From: Macquaria australasica
Lineage: Eukaryota; Chordata; Actinopteri; Centrarchiformes; Percichthyidae
Length of the DNA stretch: 64,000 bases
Reading direction: 5' to 3'
Assembly: GCA_005408345.1 (NCBI GenBank)
Contig: SEMN01000008.1
Span: forward strand, 1,736,001 to 1,800,000
In this document: positions 14,401-26,400 of the stretch, one piece after another
How the letters are laid out: every line of letters starts with the position of its first letter
Position numbering within the stretch: position 1 is the stretch's first letter
Position numbers and translations under genes: made by a program
Notes under the pieces: generated by a model
The model's database searches: none
Told to the model about the DNA's origin: nothing
What the model saw: only the letters and a program-made list of their open reading frames with translations

Positions 14401-17400
14401 ATCTCCTTGTGAGATCCATCCTTCCATCAGAGAGGAATAGTCACTTCACTACAGCAGCACACAGTTTAATGATCTGGTTTGTTCCAGTTAAAGGAAAAAA
14501 GTATTTAAGAAGCCTGTTTTATGAGTCATTTATATAGCCTTGTTTGTTCCTGGGAAACCGGGAGCATTTATCTGTTACCAGTTGCTATCATTGCAAGTAT
14601 TACTGTATGTTATCCCACAATATACCATGCAGACCTACAATTTTTGGCCACTGGAGGACAGAAGAACTCAGAAACAAGCTAACAGACACAAAGTCCAGAC
14701 ATAATGTATAATGACCTTTATAAAGTTGTTAACTTGTAAGCAAATATTTGCCCATTTACACATCCAGCAGACATGGAACAACATTAATCCATTTTGGTCA
14801 CATTCAGCAGACACAGCCACACCATAAATATTAATTATTTCTTGTGTTTCTGGTCACTTGATGAACAATATTTGCTCATGTTTTAGCTCTGGTATGCTCT
14901 TCACCAACTCTTGAGAAAACATTTTGGGTCGTTAGCTTGCTAGATATTTAACTTTCTTCACTAACTAGTCGCTAACTTTGTCCGTCTGCAATTTGGTGAA
15001 ACGTAGGTAGTGGTTTATAAGAGCTTGTTTGCTGAAAACGGCTAGCCGCTGCTGGAAATTGTGTTGGTTTGAGCAGCTCCTGCAGGCCATAAACAATGAG
15101 CTAAAAGAGGCACAAAAACTCTGAGGTTTTGGGTGTGACATTTCATCGGGTTTGTCACTATAAGCAACCCCTTTCATATTGCACACAGTTTGATTCAGTG
15201 TTAATGCAAATGATTTTGCTTAATGCAGCTTTAAGATGGTTGAAGTTTTTGGAAGTACTACTTTAGCTGATGTTCTGGTAGATTTTGAGGGTTTTCTTCG
15301 TGGTGGTGTTTCTTATTATTAGTCCACCTCATTGATATACTGTACTTTACAATAAAATGCAATCCACTACAACAACACTACAGACTACAGTCTCAAATAT
15401 TACCATAAAGTTAAATCACTGCGTTTCTGACAATCTGTCAATAATAAGAAGTTATTATAGAAAAGTCATATGAGATTGCATTATGTATGCTATTTTTTTT
15501 CAAACTCTTCTCTACTCAGATGTTTAAATATAGAGAACAGTTTACTTTTAGTTACAACCGAAATTACCATAATTGTGTAGAGTGTAATATTAGAATTATA
15601 CGCAATTTCCCATCTTGCCCTCAGTAGACACTGCGTCTGCTTGAAATGTTGGCTAACATTTAATATAACGAAACGTTTTGCTCATTTCAATTTCAATTTT
15701 CTGACCCTTGAGTACCATGTCTTCACTGAGTGACTGACTGTGTTTCATGTGTCAGGAGTGTTGAGATGGCTTCTTATTAAGCCTTGACCGCGTCTGACCA
15801 CGTCAAGAATCATAACTGTTTCCTGTGGTTACATTCTTCACACCATATTGGCAAAGTTTAACCATCACTCATATGATATCATCCTCTTGCAAGCCATATT
15901 TAAAACGCTGGTTTACGAGGAGAGCAGTAATCACATTATATTGCTGGTGTATGGTTGGTTTTTCCATATCTGGTGTATAAATTACGACGACTATTCAGCA
16001 TTCAGTGTCATTTTAGTGGTGTTCAGTCAATTATGGCTGATGTTCTGCAGGCACTCAGCTGTTGTGTATGTAAGCGCAGGTTAGCTTTTCATGTATAATA
16101 CAGATGTTCGCTGCAAAAATTACTTGTTTTTTCCATAATGTCATTTAGTTGATGGGATGAACGCAAGCCTAATGTTTGTAACAGAACATGTGAATTTCAC
16201 AGGAGGCCCATCTGCCTGAACATGATTATTGTAACTGACAGATTTACGTATGATCTTGGCAGATTAACAGTTTGAAAACCTTAAATTGGAAGATCTCGAC
16301 GAAAAAAAAGGCAAATATATTTCAGCATTTGGTTTGGCTCCAAACTCTTTGGCTGACTGAGGAGCTACTGATGATTGCAGTGCCTCATAGGAAGCTGAAG
16401 TCCCGCCTCACTTTTGGGCTAGCTTTTGTTCCACAACATGTTTTTCTTTCTTTCATCCCCGTCTCTTAAAACCTGAAAAACTAGAATACGAAGACTTGTG
16501 ATAATTCATAAACCCTTATTGGTTGGCAATTAGGTTTGGCCAATATTATTTTTTAAATTCACTTGTAATTCCTTAATTACGATTTATAAACTGTTTGGTT
16601 GACTTTATTCCTCTTGTCATAGCTTCAGTGCAAGTCACAGTCCGTGCAGTAACCACTGCTGCTGTTATACCTACCGTTATACCTAGACTTAAACCCGCGT
16701 TCATTGATTTTTTTTGGCCACTTGGGGCAGCACAACAATCTATAAACACATCGACATACTGTATTATCACTTCATAAAGTTTTAATGGCAAAAGTGTTAG
16801 CTAATAGTTGCCTAGTTACACATCCATCAGACAACATTAGCATTCATTTGGAGTCATGTGTCTGACCAATGCAAGTCGGATGTTCACTGTCCTTTTTAGC
16901 TCTGGTTTGTTTTCCACCAAATCCTGAAGCAAATATCAGCCTCAGTTATCTGGACTATGCTCACCAGCTAGTCGTAGCTTCGTCTGTCTACAGTTTGGTG
17001 CTGTGCAGGTAGAGAACAGTGGGTTCATCAGAGCTTTTTCACTGAAAACAGCTGCTGAACCACCACAGTAAGGCTGTGGGCTGTAATACCAAAAAAGTTA
17101 ACTGAAAGACCCTAAAACGCTCTGACCATTTTCACATTACACATAGTCATTTGATCTATCGTCAATAAAAAAAATATTGATTACAGCAGCTTTAATGTTA
17201 TGACAGATGCAGAAGGACATTATGGCTGCCAACTTACTTCTAGTAATACATCATGTCTGTTAAAACAGTGCAAAAGAACTGTAGATAACAGGAATTTAAA
17301 AGAAGAATAGACAGGGAAGTATATATTTATCTTACCCTCTACCCTGTTTATGATATATAATTATCTAATTTTCATATAGAATACAGTATAGAAATGGTAT

Positions 17401-18875
17401 AAAGTATATTTTTTGGGGACACAAATCTCTTTTACACTACAGTACAGATGAATTCGATTTTTGTTTTATTTAATTAGATTAGATGTGTTATTCATCTGGT
17501 GCATTTATTAGATTTCATGATGGCACCATATGCTACTCATTGCTTGACACGAGACACAGAACAAGTCACAGTTTCATGGCTGATGCATATAGATTACATA
17601 TTGTCAGACATAGTGCAGGGGAAACAAATTGGCTTGTCCTATACTCTACAAAGGGGTTTGGGGCGAGTGAGTGGACATCTGGTCATCTGGACTCTGTACC
17701 ATTTTGTGTTTCTATATAGCAGCATACAGGCAGCAATGCAGAGCAGAGAAAGGAGGCTGGTTCTGCAGCATCACCCCTCTGATCATGCGGCAACATGGCT
17801 CGGAATGTGCTGCCATGGCAACCGTCTTCCACTGACCCACTGATGGGCTGCCTTGTGTGTCAGTGTGATTGCTGCTGAGCGGATGTATGTGTGGAGGATG
17901 TGCTTGTGCATCGACTGCTGGTTTGTGTGTGAGATGGAGAGAAAGAAGGGGAGAGAGAGAGAAACGCAGACAGAGGCAATGAGAGACAGAGTGGCAAAGA
18001 TAGACTGATGGACAGAGAGAGAGAGAGACACTGGTGTGAAGACGGCATGCTAACCTCTTAATTTGATTGTTTTTTCAATTGGCATTGTGGGCGAGAGCTG
18101 TCTGCCTATAAAGCTATTGTTTGTATTTCCATTTGCGTCCTGGTATTTCCAGGATTTACAGTAGCATTGGTTGTGGAAAATGATTTAATTCAAGCATGTT
18201 TTTCCAGAAATCTGGTCTTGAAGATTGACCCAAAAAGAACAAACATATTTAATTCCTTTAATAGAAAGTTGTTACACATACATGCATGCCAAAGATTACG
18301 TATATTTTTACCTTTCACAAGCACTGAATGCATCTCATTGCTATCTTTTCCTACATTACTGTATATTGTAGATAAGCCCTTGGCTTAGTTTGCTACTCTG
18401 GCACTGTCATTTCCATGGTAACCATAATAAAGCTTTGCCCATGCTAGTGAGTGAATGTGTTCAAAGCTTGGCATGTACAGTATGAAAGTGGGTCTTTATA
18501 CTTTTCTAAATATGGAATATTTTACATCCTCACTCATGGAAACTATGTGTATCGACAAACACATTCTGTAATGCACAAAGGGTTTGCTGCAGTCATCTGA
18601 TCCTGGATCTGTGCCCCTGGCAGTCTGCATTCAATTTCCCTTTCCTGGCTGGGGTGGACCTTTCTATAGTCAGTTAGTGCTTCCATAACTATTGAAGCCT
18701 CACACGTTTTCTGACCCACTTAAACCCATCTGCACAAAAATTGGGCTTTGGCCTCTCTGCTCTGGTTCTCTGCAGGCGCTGCTGGGATTACAGTTTAGTG
18801 AGGCCGTTGCTTGGGGTCAGTCCGTTATGGGCTACAGCTCAGTAAGAAGGGATGTTGTTTTTTTGCCTCTGAATA

Positions 18876-18916
<41 letters not shown>

Positions 18917-21900
18917 TAAAGTCATACACTAATCACTCTGAAATGCTTTTTTTCAAGCTGAGTTCATTTGTAATTTGCATTTGTTTCAAAATGGTTGAAG
19001 GAAGAGCAATAATAATAAAGTCCCCACTCCGTTAGACCCTGCTATGTGTTACTGTTACCCACACATACTGTACACGCAGTCTCCCACATTCAGCAGCTCA
19101 AACACATCTGGGGTCAATATGGAGCTCTCATTCCCCAACAAGGGTCAGTAAAATACTGGATCTTGAAGCCCCTCCCCCTCCCCCAACACCAAACCCGCCT
19201 CCACTTTCACCAGCATCTTCACCCACATGTATAATGGACCATTACAGCAGCACCCCAGGGAGTATGAATCATCCCTATATCATGCCTGCGTGTGGTTGCC
19301 TGGGTGTGCAGTTTGGATTTCACCAGTGCATAATACTCAGCCCAAGGTGGAAAACATGATACTGTTTTGGATCACAGTATTATATTTTTAAAAGTGTGAG
19401 TCACATGGTACCTGTTAATCCATCATTCCTCGTTCATCACTATGTTTGTTTGAGGTTGGTACAAAAATGTCAGATTATCTGCTTTAAGTATGGCTAATGA
19501 AGTCTGGTTGGTTCAGATTAGTTCATAATATACTGCTTCATGTCGGATTTGGCTCTGCTTCAACTCTGTGTTGATAGTGAATCTGTTTTACTCAGACAGC
19601 AAGCAGAGTCAGTTCAAGTTCAGTATTTTAAGTGCCATATCAATCAAGTTGATATGAATTTGTCTTAGTGCAGCTGAGATACTAACAGAGCACAAGGACA
19701 ACATCATGAAACAATACATAATACCCGAGTATTCCAGACTACCAGGCTGTAAATGTGGCACTGTCTGAGACTGTGGGACTGAGGATGAAGTGTGCATCAG
19801 CTGTATTGTGGCTACATCTGTGGGAGGAAGTTTCCTATCTGAGGTTGATGGAGACTGTACATTCATTTTCCAGTCCGAAAATCAGACGACGAGTCAATTT
19901 GAGATGGGGCGGCCGGCTACAGCCCCAGACGCAGTCATTGATGCATCTCAGACCCATTTACCACACTGATATACCACTGCTCTGTGATGAAGGCAGCCCA
20001 ATCCTGTTTGCCTAGCTATGGTCAAGCTCAATACAGATCAAAATTAGGCACCGGGAAGATCAGAGATGTGCTGAGGCAAAGCTCCACTGGCTTTTTCTTC
20101 TGTGGTCCTTTTGAATGAATTATACTTAAAACAGACACAAATCACTGGACACAGTGTTTTCCGGTTATTTTGTCTTTCTGAAGTAATTTCCCACATTGTA
20201 CTGTTCAGTTGAATGCACAGAGTAGAGGAATGTCTGCTCTTTCTCTGCATCAAAGGGTTCAAAATCCAGTGAAGTCCTATTTTTTTTTTTTCTAAATGCC
20301 AAGTGGTGCCTCTTTTGATACACAGTTACAGAGCATGTAAACTAAACTGCAGCCACAGGAGGCACAGCTCATTGTGCCTCCTGCTGGAAATCTAATGTCA
20401 CAACACCACATGGAAACAGACTGTATAACAGCAACACAGTTCAAATTCATCCAGGTTTACTGTATTATTTTATAATCTTTATAGTGTAAGATTAACTGAG
20501 GTTTTGTATTTGGATATAGTTTTACCTCAGAATGTATGTTTTCTGATTATGGAATAGTGCCATCTAAAAGTAACTTGTGGCTGGACAATGCATTATATGT
20601 CCACATCTCTCCCTCTCCACATACTATACTTTATGGCTGATGGCTGTTTTTCATGCTACTGGTTAGGCCCCTGAATGGGAGCAAATCCCTGCAGCCTGGT
20701 TCCACAATCTTGTGGAAAGGCTTCCCAGCAGAGTGGAGACCATAGCTTCATATGAATATCCATGGTTTTGAATGGAATTGCAATCAAGCATGGGTGTCAT
20801 TGTTCGCATGGCCACATACTTTTGGCCATGCATGATGTGTTTAACAGTTTTGAAGGTTTTTCCCCTTGGCTCATTGCTCATTGTAGAAAAATGTACACAC
20901 TTGTTCAACTGTAATTTAATTTACTACCAAGTAGCTTACAATTTGCACTAAATATTCAAAATATATCAAGAAAGGCCTTTAGAGAACATGAGATTTCATG
21001 TCTCTGTCTTTCATTCCCTCCCATATCTTTTAAAATTTTTAGACTCACATATTGCAGCACAGTTTACTGCACCAGAGCAGAGGCAGACAGCACTGATAGA
21101 TCAAAAGCCACAGAAGTAAAGGTCAGATCATGGAAATGGTTTCTTGTCTGGTAACCTCAGTAAAAACAACTCAAGGTCCTCATGGTGCTATAACCCAGAT
21201 GGGTTGAATCTCTATTTGAACAGTTTGTAAATAACCCAAACCCAGCGGCGGCAACGATGCTCGATGACCTTCCACCTAAGCAAACATGCAGGAGGATGTT
21301 TCTGACACAAGCCATTTGGTTATCAGTGTAGGACAGCTGTTAGTATACAGTACAAATATGACTTCAAGGCTTTTCAGATGGCAGCTTGTTTAGCGGCTCT
21401 GTGACCTGGCTGAGATAAACAGGAGATGTGTGGTTCTTCTTCTTTTTTTTTTTTTCTGGACTGTAAACTATTTATATCGCTCATCATTCTAGGCAAAGAA
21501 ATAAGAATCCATGTTTTCTGTTTTGCTATTAGAAAATGAAGTAACCAACAGGTATTCAAACAAAAATGTTTATGTATTTATTTTTTTTTTTTTTGTGAGC
21601 AAAACAAAAAGAGCAACAGGCACAGAAGCGTAGCTCTTTTTCAGATTATGATCAGAGCGACAATATCAAAAGCTAGAGGCAGACACAACAATCTTTTATC
21701 AAACTATTGCATCTCATTCTGATAAAGATGCCTGTATGTCTGGTACACACACTGACAGCAAAACAGTTGTTTCATTCAACAAAACCACAGTCATCTTAAA
21801 TTCCATTTTAAGCTGACTCCGTATTTATATTACAAAATGTGGCCTGATGTGGAAAAACAGAGAAAGCCTCAAAACTGAAATACATCATGAGGGTCAATAA

Positions 21901-23443
21901 GTTTGAGTGTATGTTTGAAATATTAACTTTTGAAAAGTCTTGTATGCTTTTGTAATTTCCTGCGTCTTTGCTTTATCTGCTTTGTAATGGATTACCTGCA
22001 AGATAAAATGAGCACGGACTCATGGTCATGTATCATTTTTTGTCACTGCAATTTGAACCAAAAATAAGTCCAGCTAGACTTACAGTAGATTGGACCTATT
22101 TGGCCTTAAGATGTGGACAGGGTGTGGGACCTCCTTGGTCTTTTTACCTCCTGCCGTGGTTAGTTTACAGAGCTGAGATCGGGTGAGATCATCCCCGTGA
22201 GACTGTTCCACTGCTAATGAAAGGGGGAGGGAGGTTTTCCAAGGCTACTCATGCCTCACTGGAGGTCCTCGTGTCATCTGTGGGTTTGTGGTTGCACTCG
22301 CAGTGATTCAGTCCTTACCTTGGACTGAGTTTTTCCAGCTAGGCCCCAGAAGGTAAGGAATGAAGATGGAACACATTTTATTTTTAAGGACATTCATCAT
22401 GGTAATAATCTTTCATGTAAAAGAAAGTCTGACTCTTATTTGTGTATTATGTGTATAGGTTAGTTCAAAACCTGGACTCAAACTCACTCTTGAGAAATCA
22501 CTAGGACTAATTGAAATCACTCAGCTTTATTTCACAGCATCTGTTGAGTTTGAGATGGACCTAGCACTGTTTACACTAGCGTCTCTGAATATTAGTGACT
22601 CTGAAGTGTTTCATATAAACAATAAGTACCATTCAGCACTCGTAGCAAGACAGCCTTAATATACAGCCCTTTAATATCCACCCAATTCTTATGGCTAAAC
22701 TGTACAAGTTTCCTACAGCAGACACTGAGCAACATGGGCATCCCATTGCAATACTGCCTTGTACATTTACAAGCAGCTGTCATTTATTGTTTTCACATAT
22801 GGTAGTTTTCAGCATTTTTCCTAAGTTGCTATATCTTGTGTGGCAAAGTCATATAGGAGTCCGTCTCACTAACCCTTGTACCGGCCCAGTGACAGGTACT
22901 GTATCTAAGGATATAGCTAAGCTAATTGGCTACATTAATACTATACTATTTGAGGTACTTGTACTTTACTTGTCTTTTCTTTTCATGCCACCTCCTACTT
23001 CTACTCCACTACATTTCAGAGGGAAATATTGTACTTTTTACTCCACTACAATTATTTGATCAATTTAGTTATTAGTTACTCTACAAATTAACAGTTTTGC
23101 ATACAAAACATATGAAGAGTTTATAAAATATGATGTTTTGTTATAAATTAAACTACCCAACAGTTTATACAAGTACAGCTGAAGAGATTAGTCATTATCA
23201 ATTAGTCAGACAATTAATTGGCAATTGGCAATTTCCTGGTTCCAGCTTCATAAATGTGAGGATTTGCTGCTTTTCCTTTAAATAATTTTGAGGTTTGGAC
23301 TGTTTGCATTGTGAAGGTGCCACTTTGGGCTCTGGGAAAATAATCAGCAGATTAATCCATAATCAACATAATCATTAGTTGCAGTCCTATACAAAATGGT
23401 TAAAAATCTGCTCCATCTCAACCAACAGTAAAAATCCTGCCTT

Positions 23444-23484
<41 letters not shown>

Positions 23485-26400
23485 ATATAATAGTAGCTAT
23501 AACTGCATTTTTCAGCACTGAGTACTTTTACTTTTAATATTTGAAGTACATTTTCCTGATTATACTTTTGTAACATTTTTAAACGCAGGATTTTTACTTT
23601 TACTATTTTTCACGGTGTGGTATTGGTACTTTTACTCAAGTAAAAGGATCTGAATACTTCCTCCACCGCTTGCTTATTTATGAGTAATCGGATCACTTGC
23701 GGGTCAGTAACGCGTTACACAGAGCAGAGTAAAGGAGGTTACCATGGTTACCGCTCAGCACGACAGCCGCTGGCCATCATCTCACAGACTAACATCGGGG
23801 TCTCTGGTCTCTCGTCGTCCCTGCTTCTCTTTTTTTTTTCTTCTTTTTTTTTTTTGGGGAGGTGGGTGTTGCCTGTCCAGCGGCAGTCTGCTTCTTTCCG
23901 CTCGCTGAATGGGAGAAAAAGGGGGGTCTTTGCCTGCGGAGGTTATGAATTTGAATCTCAGCACTCACATAATTCAAGGACGTTGTGCTCACCGATAAAC
24001 GGTCACAAATGAGCGGTCGTGTTTTGATCGGGAAAGTGCCTCCTCTGCAGTCGGCGCCAAGAGCTAGAAGGACTTTACTTTTTACGCCAAGGTAATGCTG
24101 ATATTTCATGACGGTTTTCTCTTAGACGCACTGAACAACTTTCTCGACATTTTAAAAGTTGTGAATTTTGTTGGTATGCTACAGTGGCTTTATTAATTAA
24201 TTAATTTAGCCTACCCTCTAACTTAACATATCTAACGTTAATGGTTGTTTCTCTTGTAGGGACCGTGGTCTATTAGATTAATTAATTGGCTCTAAATCAT
24301 TCATCTTCAGACCTGGCTTTTAACTAACGGTACAGTTTGGTAGAATTAGCCTATCAGCTACCCATGAGTAGAGGACGAATTCGGCTGGTTACACTACATT
24401 TATTTGTGCTTGAATAATGAAAAAAATGGAGTTCAGTAAGAAGTTATATTTATTTATTTGAGCTTGTACCTGTTGAAGAGAGTTATACACGTGTGCATTA
24501 TATTGACCTGACGTTGAAAATACTGAAATGTGCAAAAAGGTATGATGACACTGATTTGGCACTAGAAATTATAACATCTGTGGAAACGCGTTTTATTCTT
24601 GGAGGACACTGACTGCGGTGCCGCTACCACAGCTATCTGTATAATAGAGGATGTCTTCACCACTCACTCTGCCATAGGCATGCACCCCAGGAGCCTTGTC
24701 TTTGCTGTCCTTTATGCAGAAAATAGACACAGTGCCAGAAGTGAACTGCAAGATGCATTCTTCTTTCTGTGTGCTATTTTATCTGGTTTTATAGCTACAG
24801 TAGGGTAGAGCTTATATATACATGTGTGTATATATATCAATTCAAGTTCTAAATCTCACCTTGTGTCTCTGTAAAATGTCATGCGTGCTTGTTCTTCTCT
24901 ATCTTTGAAGTGTGCTTCACCATGTCTGTGTGGATGTGTGTGTGTGTGTGTTTTCAGTGATGCTGTTAGATCCAGGTCCAAGTCTGGACAGTGATTGCAA
25001 CGTCCCCACCCTGCTCCACCGCACCAATCACCCCTCAGTCTCCTTAAATCAAAACATTTTCACAGCAACCCAGCTCAAATAATAGCACGGACACACAAAT
25101 CAGAGAGACGCTGGAGTTGTGCCACAGAAAACAAAAAAGTTAATTGCCACCCTATGTATGAAATATGCACTTTGCTGGTGTACTCCCACCCTTCTCCCTG
25201 TCTGGATTTCACCTCTGAGAGCAGACAGTTTGGCTTGTAACATCAACAGCCCACAGGCCCTCCTGCCTCTTCTTAGGCTGACATCCCTGTGGGGTTATTC
25301 ATGGCCCCTCTGTCGCCCCTGACAGAGGTGGTATTGTTCAAACATACCACGAACATCTGGGCTTAACGTAAATCAAAATTATTCTCCTTATTGATGGTAT
25401 GTGAAAACATTTAAAAATTCTCAAATCAAACATTAATCTTAGGTTTTTCCCTCCTCATGTCAAACTTCGTCTCTGAGGTCATGTATCTATCGCCACAAAT
25501 CACTGCACTAAAATGTTTCTTTTATGCATCAGAATGCTCAAAACCAGTACAAAGTGTCGGGGTAAGCTTCTTCTCTGTTCTGTAACTGCGACTACAACTC
25601 AACTACAGCCATGTGATTAAGTCCAACTCTGAACGTGTATGGGCCATTTTTGTCTCTCTGTATTTTTCTATGCAATTCCATGTTCCATGTCTCTGCTAAT
25701 TGCAGGCTGCAGACCCACAAAGAGCATTTTCAGCTCAGTGGGGAAAGCAAAAGAAAGGGAAAAGAACTGATTCAGCTCAAGCAGTGACCCAGCTTTAAAG
25801 GGTCTTATTAATTTACCGTTTCCACTGTGCCACATTTTTGTGCGCCAACATAAATTTGATTACCACCTGTGGTTGCCAGTAGTAATGATGGGGAACGTAA
25901 TTATACAAATCTGAATTGGACTTGCATTTAGCTCTCTGGAGATAGCGCTTTTAAATTCAACAAGGCATTATTGCTCTTCTAAAGCACATAAAAATGTTTT
26001 ACTCTTCAATTTTACGCTCCCCACAGATCCTGAATTGTTTTATCCTCCTGTGATGTTTTGGGTGACTGAGAGGCTGCACCTCTTGTTGAACTCCACACAG
26101 TGATCTGCATTTATTCAAATATGAATGCACCCAGAGTCCTGATGCCTAGTGAGCAATTTCTCTGGGCTGTGCTGGCCATCCCTGCCTTCCTCACACGAGG
26201 GGCCAATCTGGCAGCATCTGTTTCAGGGCGACGCAGGACTTCATTGTGGGGTGGAGGGAAGGGTCAGGGAGGGTTCAGAAGCCTGTCACACTGATTTCCC
26301 CTCACCCTGCGTCTTTAGAGCATACCAGACCGCTTTTTAAGCCCTGAGCTGTCAGTCGCCATACTTTTTATTTAGCATGATTTATCAGCATATCCTGTAA

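Larger units (their letters stand above)
22940..23670 (-). mobile_element. teleost interspersed element ending in AAGTAAAAGGATCTGAATACTTCCTCCACC
   Basis: Left part reads CTTCTACTCCACTACATTTCAGAGGGAAATATTGTACTTTTTACTCCACTACA (shown here only as landmarks: CTACTCCACTACATTTC and GAGGGAAATATTGTAC). The right end reads AAGTAAAAGGATCTGAATAC. I know this as a very common non-coding repeat of percomorph fish. Orientation is by comparison with the usual GGAGGAAGTATTCAGATCC start. It is interrupted by another repeat (23180-23390) and an (AT)n run. Confidence 0.55.
23690..24091 (+). promoter_or_regulatory. CpG-dense candidate internal promoter of nav1
   Basis: By hand count there are 23 CpG dinucleotides in about 400 bp, while the surrounding intron is CpG-poor. 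The block starts right after an interspersed repeat (ending near 23670) and ends at a splice donor. It contains a near-perfect X-box palindrome (23738-23751), pyrimidine runs around 23827-23855 and no TATA box, as in a broad CpG-type promoter. Promoter function is inferred. Confidence 0.5.
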
